From Ursus arctos (Eukaryota; Chordata; Mammalia; Carnivora; Ursidae): DNA of 64,000 nucleotides. The notes beneath the pieces are model-generated. The model searched no databases and was not told the DNA's origin. It saw only the letters and a program-made list of their open reading frames with translations. Location of the stretch: NCBI RefSeq assembly GCF_023065955.2, contig NW_026622797.1, positions 56,107,689-56,171,688 on the forward strand, given 5' to 3'. A program made the position numbers and the translations under genes. Within the stretch, counting starts at the first letter, position 1. Every line of letters starts with the position of its first letter. This document shows positions 26,108 through 38,663 of the stretch, in pieces.

Positions 26108-26199
26108 CCTAGGGATAAATTTAACAAAGGAAGTGAAAGACCTGTACACTGAAAACTATAAGGCATCAAGAAAAGAAATTAAGGAAGACACAAATAAGT

Positions 26200-26310
26200 T
26201 AATAAATATTAATATTATAGATATTATATATATCTATAGATATATATATAGATAGATATATATAATATTATAGTTAATAATATAATTAATATTATAGAAA
26301 ATTAATATTA
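26200..26310. repeat. TA-rich low-complexity run inside L1
   Basis: Alternating TA/GATA-like sequence (atatctatagatatatatat) that expanded within the L1 remnant. Confidence 0.8.
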
Positions 26311-27112
26311 TTCAAATATTTACATTACCTAGAGTGATCTATAAATTCAATGCAATTCCTATAAAAATTCCAATGGCGTTTCACAGAATTAGAACAATCA
26401 AAATTTGTATGGAATCACAAAACATCCCAAACAGCCAAAGCAATCTTGAGAAAAAATAACAAAGTTGGAGGCATTATGTTCTCTGATTTCAAACTATACT
26501 ACAAAGCTATAGTACTCAAAACAGGATGGTATCAGCATAAAAAGAGACACAGATAAATGGAACAGAATAGATCCCACAAGTAAACCCATTCATATATGGT
26601 CATTTAAATTATTACAGAGGAGGCAAGAATATATAATGGGGAAACAACAATCTCTTCAATAAATAGTGTTGAGAAAATGGGACGCTACATGCAAAAGAAT
26701 CAATCTGGGCCTCTACCTTATACCATACATAAAAATTAGTTTAAAATGGACTAACAATTTGAATTTTAGACTTGAAACCATAAAACCCCTAGAAGAAAAC
26801 ATTGATGGTAAGCTTCTTGACTTTGTTGCAGTAATTTTTTTGTTCCTGACTCCAAAGGCAAGGGTAACAAAAGCAAAAATAAACATCAAACTAAAAAGCT
26901 CTACACAGTGAAGGAAACCATCAACAAGATGAAAAGCCTCACTACTAAATGGGAGAAGACATTTGCAAGTCATATATCTGGTTAGGGATTAATACTCAAA
27001 ATATATGAAGAACTCCTACAACTCAATAACCAAAAAAACAGACAATCCAAATAAGGACAGAAATCCCGAATAGACATTTTTCCAGAAAAGACATACAGAT
27101 GTCCAACAGACA

Positions 27113-28065
27113 CAAATTCATTTTATAGTTCTAAATAAAGATATAAATGACTATTCTTCAGATGTATAATCTGCCTAAATAACAGAGATTCTGTATCTTA
27201 CAAGAGTAATTTTCTTATTTTTATTTTGATTTTAACATGTCCTTATTTAAAAAAAAAAGTTTCTTATTGAAGAGTTAAGATACAATGATACATATTTAGG
27301 TTCACTTAAAATAAATTATTATTAAATAGATAATTAGGTACTATTGTACAGATAGCCATGATCCTGTCTTTATCAAGAGACCAAATCTTCTCTGACAACT
27401 TTTAATTTTGACTTCACTAGGACAGATTGTAAACTTTAAAAAAATGTTTTAATAACTAAATTATCAGAACACCTTTTATAGGAAAACTATCTTTGGGAGT
27501 TCCCAAAAGATTCCTAGAAAACCTGAAAGATTTGTACTTTTACATTATTTTTTAAAATGTGAGGAATGATGAGGTTCACTTATATACTCCGTATTACTTA
27601 TTAAGCACTGAGTTAATTGGGAAGAGCTGAATGGAAGGGGCTTCAGATTAGAGACACTCTTCCTTAGTTAGGTTGTACAGGTCACATATTATTAGTATAA
27701 CAATTAAAGCAATTTTAAGCTTTACTAAAAGCCCTGGAATTTTTACAGTGCCTTTATTACCTACGTAGTATTCTTACCTTCAGGGGAAATATTGATCAAA
27801 TTTTAATGAAATAGTTATGTATCGTACTCTAAAAGAGTATTTTACACTTCTTCTTTTTTATATTATTGGTTAACTGAAACAAATTATTCAGACTCTGATG
27901 CATGTCTGAAACCTCTACTGTAAGTTACAGGACAGGATTTGTACCATTAACAAACCATTCTCAAAGTCTTATGGAAAGGCTGTACCAAGTACTTTGAATT
28001 CTTCATACTTTAAAGAACAGAATCTAGGCTTTGAGGTGACATTACTTAGAAAATATCCAGACTGT
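27113..28065. other. Intron, nothing recognised
   Basis: AT-rich sequence without supported features. Confidence 0.5.
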
Positions 28066-28269
28066 GGGGCACCTGGATGGCTCACTTGGTTAAGCAGTGG
28101 GCTCTTGGTTTGTCTCAAGTCATGATCTCATTGGTCGTGGGATTGAGCCCCTCATCAGGCTCAGCAGGGAGTCCAGGGAGTCTGCTTGAAGATTCTTTCC
28201 CTCTGTCCCTCCCACCACTCATGCACAGAGGCCCTCCTAAATATATAAATAAATAAATAGTCTTTAAAA
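28066..28269 (+). mobile_element. CAN-SINE
   Basis: Head GGGGCACCTGGATGGCTCAC, tail ATATAAATAAATAAATAGTC. Flanked by gaaaatatccagactgt and gaaaatattcagactgt, a 17-bp target-site duplication with one difference. Confidence 0.95.
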
Positions 28270-28387
28270 GGAAAATATTCAGACTGTAACAATGGACTGA
28301 ATCAGAATTTCCAGGTCTCTTCCACCCCAAAACAGGCATACTTCATGGAAACAGATTGCTGTTCCATAATTAAAAGAACAAGAATTA

Positions 28388-28532
28388 GGGAGTGCCTGGG
28401 TGGCTTAGTTGGTTAAGCGACCGACTCTTGATCTCAGCTCAGGTCTTGATACCAGGATCATGAGTTCAAGAGCAGCATTGCACTCCATACTGGGGATGGA
28501 GCCTACTAGTAACAACAACAACAACAACAACA
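28388..28532 (+). mobile_element. CAN-SINE, older type, (AAC)n tail
   Basis: Head GGGAGTGCCTGGGTGGCTTAG and 'gaccgactcttgatctcagc', ending in a variable (AAC)n tract at 28510-28532 instead of the usual AAAT tail. Short target-site duplication aagaatta. Confidence 0.9.
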
Positions 28533-29852
28533 AAAGAATTAATTATAAACAAATGAAGGAAATTTAGTGGTGGCTATTTGTTCAAAATATTGTCAATATT
28601 GTTTTTTATGTTCTATTTTCATGACCATTACAAAGAGACACTTTCTTTTCTTTCATGAATATTGCTGACGTTCAATTTGGTAGACTTTGGTTTTGTAAAT
28701 GGAAATGAACACATTTAAATGATTCTGACTCATTCTCTGAAATTCAGAAACTCTTATTAAGTCCTCTTTTTTCTATGGCAATAAATTATTTGCACAGGTT
28801 CTAAAAGAATGTATTTTCATTTTTACTGGTTTGCAATTGGACAAATCAATTTTGCAACCAAGACCACATCTGGAGTGTCACATTTGATAATAATTCTCAT
28901 TTAATCAGGTATGACAAGCCTATTATTTAAAAATAAGGGTTGACTTTAAATGTGCAGCCAACAACTACAAAACCCTCCTAGGAAAACAGGTCTGTTCTTT
29001 GGCTTAAAAGATCTAGCCTTACCAGTAGAAAGAAAAATTACTTCCTCCTAGGGCAGGAGACTTAAAAAATTCAGAGAATCTTAAGAACAAAGGAATTCAT
29101 CCAAGTTCATTGACATAGTAGGTGAAATTCAGAGGGAAGTTTTCCTAATTTGGTCCAATAATAGCAGTTTTAAAAACTGTGATACAAGGCTATTTATAAA
29201 ATCTTGCAGTTAAAAATTAATTCTATGATTTAGCAGCTGGCAAATAGTGCCTAGCTTTAGATTTGCAAAGCAAAATCAAGAAAGCCTACATAGTTAATTA
29301 AGACTTTTGTTACACATATATAAGTAATGCAGCCTAATCTAAGAGACCAGTGTTTTTGGGATCAAGAACAATCTTTAGAATTTATGTAGGATAACAGTGG
29401 GGGAGACATTCAGAAAATATTGTCTAAGACTTAGAAATGGATAAAAGGATTCCTGGGTGTTCTTTCAATAGAGGATTGGATATTGTCCAGTGGATCACCT
29501 AGGAATTACTTGATTCTGTAGGAGTGTTCCCTGACTGAATTTATACTGACTAAGCTATTAACCACCCTGAAGACATAGACATTATCTTATAGAAAACTGA
29601 TTGTGATATAAACAGTTCTTGTCCAAAACAATGTAAATTAATTTTATATGTTAGAGTTAAAACTGATTTACAACCTATAGAATGGTTACTCCAAACATTA
29701 TATTTAATTAGACTATAACAAATCAACTAATTTTACATATATTAGCAAATTCATTTTTGTATCCCCAGTTGCTTCAAATTCTCTTTTGAATGAATCTTAA
29801 CAATAAAATCTTTGATACATGTTCATTTATATTCTCATGAAAGTCATATTTT
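28533..29852. other. Intron, nothing recognised
   Basis: AT-rich sequence without supported features. Confidence 0.5.
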
Positions 29853-30046
29853 TTTCCTAAAGAAATATTTATTTATTTGACAGAGAGACAGACAGCGAGA
29901 GAGGAAACACAAGCAGGGGGAGTAGGAGAGGGAGAAGCAGGCTTCCCACTGAGCAGGAAGCCCGATGTGGGGTCTCGATCCCAAGACCCTGGGATCATGA
30001 CCTGAGCGGAAGACAGACGCTTAACGACTGAGCCACCCAGGCACCC
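29853..30046 (-). mobile_element. CAN-SINE
   Basis: Reverse orientation: 'atttatttatttgacagaga', 'acaagcagggggagtaggag', 'ccctgggatcatgacctgag', 'gagccacccaggcaccc'. Target-site duplication agtcatattttt on both sides. Confidence 0.95.
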
Positions 30047-30194
30047 AGTCATATTTTTAACTTTAAAAAATTATTCTTTAGCACCACAAATATTTGGGAA
30101 AGTGGCTATGTACCCCCAAGTATATACTTACCCGAATTTGGAAACTGAAAATGTGAGTCACTTTTCAACATTGCCTCACTATACCCTATGAAAT

Positions 30195-30365
30195 GGCTTT
30201 CAATCTTTATATGTTTTTCAGAATCACTGGGAGATTAAAATATGAACAAAATAAACAAAAACTGTTTTGGCTTCACTCCTAGAGTTATTGTTTCAATTAG
30301 TCTGAGCATTTATATTTTTAAAAAGCTGCCCTTGTGATTTTAAGGCATAGCTGGGATTGAGGAAA
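30195..30365 (+). repeat. MER5A-like hAT DNA transposon fossil
   Basis: Contains 'cagaatcactgggagattaa', 'gagcatttatatttttaaaa' and 'gctgcccttgtgattttaag', the MER5A order. A further 'gtttgaaaatcactccc' at about 30527-30543 may be a separate scrap. Confidence 0.5.
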
Positions 30366-31532
30366 TTTCCTTCAACCATCATCTTGGACCACAGCTGAGA
30401 AAAGAGGGGAAGGGGACAGACCTGTCAAATACTAGTTCCTCTCTCCTGTTTCAACCCAAATTGCTCTGCTTTTAGGAGTTTTATATTTAAACACCTTTTA
30501 AATAAAGGGCTTCACAGCTTTAAGAAGTTTGAAAATCACTCCCCTTACCTAAAGCCACCCAGCTGTAACTCCTACTGCTCCTTCCAAATTTGACACTTAA
30601 TCCAAACCAAACCACGCACTCTTGACTGTATATGCTCTATTTTCCTCCTCTTATCCTACTCCCAGGACAGCATTCCCCTCATCTCCACATTTCCCAATCT
30701 TGCACATCTGTTGGTACCCAGCTTGAAAGTCATGTTCTCCCATGAAGATTGTGTAAATTTTTATTTTTAAAAAAGTGGAGTTATTTAATTTTCTTGATTT
30801 CTCCGAACAGTTTATCTTTCATATATATTGATTATAAAATTACTCTCTATCATGACAATACATATTTTAACAATAACAGGGTCATATTCTCTACATCTAG
30901 AAGTCTCCTTTCTTAACTCACAGTCTCTCAGTCCCTCCTCAAAAAATATACAAAATACAAAGTCAGAAGGAGAGCTCATACAGACAAACATTGTCACATG
31001 CCTTGTGATATAGTGGATGAAAGAATAAAAGAAGTATAATGTTCTATTAAAACATCGGTCCAGTACTGCTATGTGCTCTTCTTTTATAAATATGCAAACA
31101 AACTCATAGAACAAAAGATTTATTCAATAGATTAGGTACTGAGGTGAGCTCTTGAATTCTTCTACTATTTCACTTGCTTATCTGACTCAGTTAAATATTA
31201 GTTATAAATCACTTATCTCAGTCTCTCATTCATTGAATCATTTATGCATTGGCAGTTTCTTGAGCACCTATGATATGCCATTGGCTCCATATGTGCTCAG
31301 GAAAATCAGATGACTAGAACATCCATGCCCTCAAAATATCTTGTTGGAGGAGTTAGGATTCCCCCCCCCCAAATTAAAATAGAGTGAATTTAGTAATGTG
31401 CTTATCTTCTTCCACAAACTCTCTTTAGTCCTGTCAAATCCTTGTTCATTCTGTCAATCGAAAAATCTATTGGAACATCACTTCTTTAAATTTTTCTAAT
31501 TCTTTCCAGCCTGTGGCATTTATCCAGGAATA
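30366..31532. other. Intron, little recognised
   Basis: A poly-C run lies at about 31362-31371. 'cattcattgaatcatttatg' and 'ttgagcacctatgatatgcc' at 31225-31280 resemble a short mammalian-wide repeat tail. Nothing else is supported. Confidence 0.5.
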
Positions 31533-31711
31533 TAAGATTGTTTAAAAATGCAAAAACCAATTAATGTCATACATCTTATCAGCAGAATAAAGGAGAAAAG
31601 CAACATGACCATCTCAAAGACTCAGAAAAAGCATTTGACAAATCCAGCTCCTCCCCAAGATAAAAAAATTCAAAAAATAGGAAAAAAATTGGAAATACAT
31701 ATATACACTCA

Positions 31712-31713
<2 letters not shown>

Positions 31714-31744
<31 letters not shown>
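31714..31744 (+). repeat. (GT)n microsatellite
   Basis: About 15 GT units at the left end of the block inserted in L1. Confidence 0.97.
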
Positions 31745-31746
<2 letters not shown>

Positions 31747-32145
31747 GCACACATGGTTATGGATGCTGAGAACTCCCATGATCTGCCATCTGCAAGCTGG
31801 AGACCAAGGAAAGCCAGTGGTATAATTCAGTCTGAGTCTGAAGGTCTGAGAATAAGGGAAGCTAATGGTGTAAATCCCAGTCTAAAAGCAAAAGACCCAT
31901 GTCTCATCTCAAATATCCGGACAGAGAGAATTCAACCTTTTTCTGACTTTTTGCTCTGTTTGGGCCTCCAAAAGGTAGGATTGTACCCACACTGAGGTAG
32001 GCAATTGCTTCACTCAGTGTCCCAGTTCGAATACTAATCTCTTCCAGAAATACATTCACAGACACACCCAGAAATAATATGTAACCAGATATCTGGGTAC
32101 TCTATGTCCCAGTCAAGCTGATCAATAAAATTAATTATCATAGAT
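31745..32145 (+). repeat. Ancient interspersed repeat between L1 halves
   Basis: Reads 'ggatgctgagaactcccatg', 'gatctgccatctgcaagctg', 'cacagacacacccagaaata' and ends 'aataaaattaattatca'. I recall this phrase order from a common old mammalian repeat, possibly an L1M 3' end, but cannot name the subfamily with certainty. It separates two collinear parts of L1 ORF2. Confidence 0.6.
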
Positions 32146-34015
32146 TGTCTTCATCATGATATGGAACACCTATAAAAAATCTATACCTAATAACACAATA
32201 ATAATGAAAAACTGAATGCTTTCTCCCTAAGATCAGAAACAAGACAAAAACGTGCACTCTTGCCAATTCTAATCAACATTATACTGGATTTTTTTGTATT
32301 GCCAGGACAATAAGGCAAGAAAAAAATAAAAGGCATTCAGATTGGAAAGCAAGAATTAAAACTATCTCTCTTTTTTGATGACATAATTTTATATATAGAA
32401 AATTCAGAGTGGCCTACTAAAAAACATTAGAAGTAATAAATGAGTTTAGACAAGTTGCAATATACAAGATCAGTACAGAAAAGTCATTTCTATTTCTGGA
32501 AACTAGCAACGAACTATCAGAAAATAAAATTCTAAAACAATTCTATTTATAATAGCATTAAAAAGAAAATACAGATGAATACATTTTTAAAAGAAGCACA
32601 AGATTTATATAATAAAACTTCAATACATTCCTGAAAGACAATTAAAGACCTAAATAAATGGAAAAACATTCTGTGTTCAAGGATCAGAGACTTAACATTG
32701 TTAACAATACTTTCCAAATAGATACACAAGTTCAACTCGTTCTCTATTAATATTCCACCTGGCTTTTTGCAGAAATTGACCAGTTATCCTTAAATGTATA
32801 TGGAAATACAAGAGGCCCAGATAGTCAAAACAATCTTGAAAAGAAAAAAATAAAATAAAATAATGGACTCACACTTCCTAATTTCAAAATATACATCAAT
32901 GGAATAGACTTAAGTTTCCAGAAATAAACCCTTACATTTATGGACATTTGGCTTTTCACAAGAGTGTCAAAACAATTCAATGGGGGAAGGATAGTCTTTT
33001 CAACAAATGGTGCTGAGACACCTGGTTATTGACATTCAAAGGAGTAAAGTTGTCCCTGTTCCTCACATCATACACAATAATTAACTCAAAGTAGATCATA
33101 GGCTTAAGTGTATGAGCTAAAATTATAAAGCTCTCAGAAGAAAATATAGTAGTAAATCTTTAGGACCTTAGGTTAGGAAAAGTCTTCTTGGATGTAATAT
33201 TCATATTACAAGCAACTAAAGAAAAAACTTATATAAATTAGAATTCGTCAAAATTAAAAACTTTTGTGCATCAGTGGACATAATCAAGATAGTTGAAAGA
33301 CAACCCAAGAATGAAAGAATTTGTAAATCATATTTCTGATGAGGGCTTTGTATCTAAAAAGTGTAAAGAACTCTTAAAATTCAATAAAACGATAAATAAC
33401 CCAATATAAAATTGAGCAAAAAATATGACTAAACATTTCTCCAAAGATATACAGATGGTCAATGAGGACATAAAAATTGCTCAGTATCTTTAGTATTAGG
33501 GAAATGCAAATCAAAACCACAATGAGACACCACTTCATTCTCAATAGAATGGTTATAATCAATAAGATAAAAAGTGTTGGTGAGGATGTGAAGAAATTAG
33601 AATCCTGTATACACTGTTGCTGGTAATATCAAATTGTGCAGCCATTTGGAAATCTGTCTAGGAATTCCATAGTTAGTCAAACATAGAGTTATCATATGAT
33701 CCAGCAATTCTATTTCTAGGTATTTCTACCCAAGAAATACGAAAACCTATGTCCACTCAAAAACATGTATATAAATACTCATAGCAGCATTATTTATATA
33801 TCCAAAAAGTGTGGTAAGAACATATAAGATCTCCACCTTTAGCAACTCTCAAGTATATATTACAGTATTATTAAACATAATGTTAATTATATATTCAACC
33901 CTTTTAAATATCTTGTATCCATCATGTTAAAAAAGACTGGATAGGAGATGCAGAAAATTTCCTCCACAGTTCAAGGGTTATAATGACTATAGTTTAGAAG
34001 GTATATATACAGAGT

Positions 34016-34061
34016 ACAGAGTACAACATTTAAAAGTTACAGAGTACAACATTTAAAAGTA
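34016..34061 (+). repeat. 23-bp tandem duplication
   Basis: Two adjacent copies of a unit beginning acagagtacaacatttaaaa, followed by an AAATAAAG-rich run. Confidence 0.85.
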
Positions 34062-34375
34062 AATAAAGTAAATAAATAAAGATTATGGATTTCCAGTTTT
34101 AAAAAGTATTTGAATAACTGCACCCAGTGATTTCTCTAGTAATCTCACATACATTACACTAATATAGTAAGAAACACGAAAAGATGACATCACAACATGG
34201 AGAATTAGCACAGATAGACAACTTATTGCTGGAGTCTAAGATTTCTTTTAACTATAATGATGCTTCAACCGTATTAAAAATAGTATCAGTGACCCACCCT
34301 TGTTAGAATAAAATTCTACTGCCGGGTTGAAAGGATATAGGCACAACAGTTTCCACGTGTACACTCTGCTCCTTT

Positions 34376-34422
34376 TAAATAAACTTAGTATCATTAGTAT
34401 CAGGGAAATGCAGATCAAAACC
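34376..34422 (+). repeat. Short L1 ORF2 scrap
   Basis: 'cattagtatcagggaaatgc' followed by 'agatcaaaacc' repeats the L1 segment also seen at 33485-33530. Too short for more detail. Confidence 0.55.
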
Positions 34423-34970
34423 TTTGGATACATTGGGCTACAAATTATGCATGCAATCCTGCTTTCAAGCTGTAGTAGGCAGATTTATTCAACTGGTTTG
34501 TGGTCAACATCAAATCTCCATCACATTCTTTTCACTTAAGAGTGAAAAACCTAAAACTGTCAAAGTAGGATCAATTAATATAGAAAGAAGTATCATCTTC
34601 ATAACTCAAAGGGAAAAGCATATTTCTGAAAATGAGTATCACTATCAACAGAAGAAAAATTTAGAAACATATTTTTCAGTCCCAATGTGATGTGAGACTG
34701 TAAGATTTTTATACAACAGGTGGAAACTCAAAGCGAAACAGGCTGGGAATTTTAGTGTGTTTTTGTAATGTGAGATATTAGTGAAAAAACTAAAACATAC
34801 TGCCATTTTCTTAATCTTTGATTATTAAAAATCAGGCAGTCATTTCTTTAATTTTATGAAAAATTCGAGTTGAAGTAACAGTTCAGTACATACTTATATG
34901 ACTTCCATGAATCAAAGAACATTGGCCAAAAAACTGCAAAATCATCACTAAACCACAAAATTGTTTTCTT
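34423..34970. other. Intron, nothing recognised
   Basis: AT-rich sequence without supported features. Confidence 0.5.
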
Positions 34971-35167
34971 TTTCTTTTTTTTGAAGATTTTATTTATTTA
35001 TTTGACAGAGAGAGACAGTAAGAAAGAGAACGCAAGCAAGGAGAGTGTGAAACGAAGAAGCAGGCTATCTGCCAAGCAGGGAGCCCGAAGCGGGGCTTGA
35101 TCCCAGGACCCTGGGATCATTACCTGAGCCAAAGGCAGACGCTTAATGGTGAGCCACCCAGGCACCC
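34971..35167 (-). mobile_element. CAN-SINE
   Basis: Reverse orientation: 'gaagattttatttatttatt', 'ccaggaccctgggatcatta', 'gtgagccacccaggcaccct'. Target-site duplication aaaattgttttctt / aacattgttttctt. Confidence 0.95.
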
Positions 35168-36279
35168 TGACAACATTGTTTTCTTGTATTTCTTTCAACA
35201 GTTCTACATACTGCAGTGAGTCATAGCATCTAAACAGGTATGCTAGAAGATGCTAATAACTGTGCCATAACACTTGTCATAGAGTCTGCTTCAAAACCAA
35301 GCACAATTTTAATATCATAAAGCATAAGGAAAACATCACTCTTTTGTTTTAAAATGCTAACAAATCAGGGTTGTTTTACCTAACATAGCTGGTATATCAA
35401 TCACCTTGAAAGAGACTAAATTTCCTGTTTTTAGCTGAAATTCTTCTTTGATATCCATAAAAGTTTAAAAAATACCTATGCCAGTAGTTCTTTTTTTTAG
35501 TTTAAAACTCGACGCTTCTTTCTAAATTTGAAAGTCCTTTGAGAAAAAATGTACCCAAAGTAGTAATCAAACAGTGTCTCTTACACTGAGTAATTCATCT
35601 ACATCTACAAAAAAGTGCTTGCAATTTTGAAAATTTTAAATCAAATGATATTTACTATTATTAGAAAGCTCTTGTATACAATGGGCAATTGTTTGGTGGT
35701 ATAATTGAAGATCTTTTACTTATTGTACAATATTACTTTTAATCTTTGCTTTATAATATTCTAACATTTCCACAGTTGAAATAATATCTTTTATCAACTT
35801 CTCATCTACTTTATTCCTCCTATGTTTAATAATCCATGTTATTCAATAGCAGTCCAAAGGCATAAGCTCAGATCCTATTAAAAATCATTTTTAAATTTCT
35901 GGAACAGTTGACTCTGATTTCAGGCAACTAATTTCATTGATTCTTTTACTGTCAAGAGACTTTATCAAATTCACTATGTATTTTCTGAGAATATTTCTTG
36001 ATAATGACTTTATTATTGTTAAAAATCCTTTTTTTGCAACAAATAGCTTTTCCCTGTGCTCTGCCTCGGCAAGTTGCAATTGCCATTTATGGCGAAATCT
36101 GTAACATATCTTCATCCAGACTCTTATTCTTTACTCTTCCAGTTATCTTACTAGTTTCTCCACTTCTACTCAATTCTGCTTCAATAATATACCTTCACTT
36201 TAAATTTGAAAACTTGCCCATATTTTTATTATACTTAATTATATTTTGTTTAAAATAACAGGATATATTTTAATTTATT
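35168..36279. other. Intron, nothing recognised
   Basis: AT-rich sequence. Open frames at 35891-36115 (minus) and 35998-36258 (plus) overlap on opposite strands and match nothing known to me. Confidence 0.5.
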
Positions 36280-36482
36280 AATTTTTTAAAGCTTTTATTT
36301 ATTTATTTGAGAGAAAGAGAGAGACAGAGCAAACATACACAAGCAGGGGAAGGGGTAGAGGAATAGGGAGAATAAACTCCCTGCTGAGTGGGGAGCCTGA
36401 CACGGGGCTCGACCCCAGGACCCTGAGATCATGACCTGAGCTGAAAGCAGATGCTTAACTGACTGAGCCACCCAGGTGTCCC
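36280..36482 (-). mobile_element. CAN-SINE
   Basis: Reverse orientation: 'gcttttatttatttatttga', 'ccaggaccctgagatcatga', 'gagccacccaggtgtccc'. Target-site duplication tatattttaattta / tatatttgaattta. Confidence 0.94.
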
Positions 36483-36737
36483 TATATTTGAATTTAATTG
36501 CCAGACTAAATCACTTGAACTGGGTCAATCCATCGCTACTGCTATTGTTGATTTGTTTATGAGTAATACTAAAAATGACACAGGCACTGATCACATGCTC
36601 TACAATACATTTAATATGATGCAAAATTTAAAATAAATATATAATTTGGTGTTTAATGGGAAAATGTCTACACCACCTCAAGTTCAAATTTTCAATTAAA
36701 TTAAATAAATACAAGTTAAAATTTTGTACTAGTTACA

Positions 36738-36932
36738 GAAAGAATAAATAATGGAGACAAAAGGCACAGCATAGGGAGTATAGTCAATGGTGTTGTAATA
36801 GCATTGTATGGTGACAGGCAGTAGCTGGACTTGTGGTGAGCACAGCGTAATAAATAGATGAATCTAATCACTATGTTGTACACCTGAAACTACTGCAACA
36901 TAGTGTGTCAACTATACTTCAATTTTAAAAAG
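36738..36932 (+). mobile_element. L1 3' UTR fragment
   Basis: Contains 'agggagtatagtcaatggtg', 'gtaatagcattgtatggtga', 'atcactatgttgtacacctg' and 'gtcaactatacttcaatttt', the typical 3' end of older mammalian L1s, ending in A-rich sequence. Confidence 0.8.
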
Positions 36933-38663
36933 AGAAATTTTGTTCCTCAGTCTCACTAGCCACATTTCATGTATTTAACTGCCACGCACATTGTATTAAA
37001 AGCCATAACAAAACAGAACTCCAGTCTTATTTGTTAGCCTGAGATAGTGATATTTCTTTGACGAGTTTTATAGCAAACGACAGCTCTTGACACTGTTAAA
37101 AGTGTTCCCAAATTCAAAGAAAGAAGCACAAGCAAAACACTCAAGTGTTTCTTGAAGTAGTAACAATAAAACACTGCAACCTTATTTCCAAGATATAGCA
37201 GGGACAATAAATTAGGTCTGAGATTTGGAAAGAAACAATTGCTAATAAGGATGAGTGAGAAGGATGGTAAGATAGTTACTGCATGTCTACTGACAACACA
37301 CACAAACAGGCGTAGGAAGAGTTTAGCTACCATCATTATTTTCAAAATACAATTAATTTTGTTCTTCTAGCTATAAGTTTTACTCTTAAGAATTATGCGT
37401 GTTATGGTATCAGTGCAGAGTAAATGGAAGTGGCAACTTGCAATGTTGGGCCCCAGAGACAAAGCAGCTCTGAAAGAGAAGCCTAGCTGGTTTGATGCTT
37501 ATGCACAAGCTCCTTCATTATGAGGAAGGTTACATCCCACGACCTCAGGATTCCTGTTTCCACAAAACTAATTTTCAGACACCTTCAAATAAAGATGTCT
37601 TTCTGACTTTGGAAGTTACCCACTTGCTAATGTTAGTTTATTTGATTCCTTGAGAATAAATTTTGCTGGTTTTCTTAAAGTCATCTCTATTGCTTTTAAT
37701 TCCTAGACATAAATAGCTCTAGTGTTTTCCCTGGATGTCAGGGGGGGTCTGTGTCATGAACATCAGCATCTTCAATGTCATCATCATCATCATCATCATC
37801 ATTGTCAGCATCAAATTTGGGGAATCCTTTATGAAATGTTTTGTTTTTAAACATGATCAGATATAACAAAAATATCTGTATAAGAATACTGATACCACTG
37901 TGTTGGGCATCCCAGTATAATTGAGAAACCGAATTCCAACCCAAATGCATTCAGTGTCAACTCTTTATGAGAGTATAGCCATGCAAATGCTCTTTCTCAC
38001 TTATAGACATGGAAAGGCTAAACTGCAGCTAATGTAGATAAAGAAAGATAATCATTCTTCTAAATATATACCAATATAGCTTAACTGAAAGAGGTTAATG
38101 ACTCTCCTATATATTTCTATTACCAGGTTTTTTTCTCTTTCACTTAAAGACAAGATTGTACCAGGAAGCCTAAACAGATAACCTAACATCATCTCTCTAC
38201 CAATTTTCCTTTAAGGTTTGATTAAAAACATTTATTAAATTTAATATTTTAAAGCATTAAAATTTCTGATGTTTTAATGCAATGAACATTAAAAATGAAT
38301 ATCTTAATTGGTATCTTAGGTATTTAAGTTGTAAGTTATTTCTTTGGTATACATGTGTGTTTATATATTAACATAATTTGAAAGTTTGCAAGGACTAGGT
38401 AAATGGGTTTGGAAATTCGCAAAAGGCTTTTTGTTGTAGACTTTATTTCAAGAAAAACAATATTTCTGAAAATATCATAAGAATATTCTTATAACCCTAT
38501 TTTACTGATAATGAATCTTTAAAGCATATTCCTGAAAAGAGCATCAGTACTTGTGTTCAGTGAAAATATGATATTTTTAAAACTATATAAAGGCTAAAAG
38601 TCTTTAACACTGAAACAAGAAAGAAAAAAAAAACACCATGAGATAAAAGTATATCCATAGAGA
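36933..38663. other. Intron with a short trinucleotide repeat
   Basis: Mostly single-copy sequence. (TCA)n lies at 37776-37803. A minus-strand frame across it (37738-37950) encodes an Asp run but has no recognisable domain. A minus-strand frame of 103 codons (37034-37345) is hydrophobic and unrecognised, and is probably chance. Confidence 0.5.

Larger units (their letters stand above)
25562..27112 (+). mobile_element. L1 ORF2 remnant, split by a SINE
   Basis: Plus-strand L1 reverse-transcriptase sequence: 'ggaagtcctagccagaacaa', then 'ttggcagatgacatgatact' (the [F/Y]ADD catalytic box read as Ala-Asp-Asp-Met-Ile-Leu), then 'caatgcaattcctataaaaa' and 'gccaaagcaatcttgagaaa'. It is truncated at both ends, carries stops and frameshifts, and is interrupted by a SINE (25859-26107) and a TA-rich run (about 26200-26310). 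Non-functional. Confidence 0.88.
31533..33900 (+). mobile_element. L1 ORF2 and 3' remnant with nested older-type insert
   Basis: L1 ORF2 sequence starts with 'aaaagcatttgacaaatcca', stops at about 31695, and resumes at about 32146 with 'tgctttctccctaagatcag' and 'ttttgatgacataattttat' (decayed catalytic box). It runs through 'gggaaatgcaaatcaaaacc' and 'catatgatccagcaattcta', then a 3' part 'tagcaactctcaagtatata'. Many stops and frameshifts are present; it is non-functional. The middle is replaced by the block at 31700-32145. Confidence 0.85.

Noticed and set aside
26666..26973. Frames on both strands within 26.6-27.0 kb
   Set aside because: They are decayed L1 ORF2 and its antisense.
33374..34433. 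Two minus-strand frames sharing a similar 'ICISLIL' segment
   Set aside because: They are antisense of the same L1 ORF2 segment present twice (33.5 kb and 34.4 kb), not related genes.
37034..37345. Hydrophobic minus-strand frame of 103 codons, possible receptor fragment
   Set aside because: The hydrophobicity comes from AT-rich codons. No receptor motif is present.
37776..37803. Short regularly spaced repeats as a CRISPR-like array
   Set aside because: This is a simple trinucleotide repeat in a mammalian intron. No spaced direct repeats occur anywhere in the window.
37738..37950. Minus-strand frame with an eight-residue Asp run, possible acidic protein or retrocopy
   Set aside because: The Asp run is a (TCA)n microsatellite in antisense. 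No recognisable parent protein, poly-A tail or target-site duplication was found.
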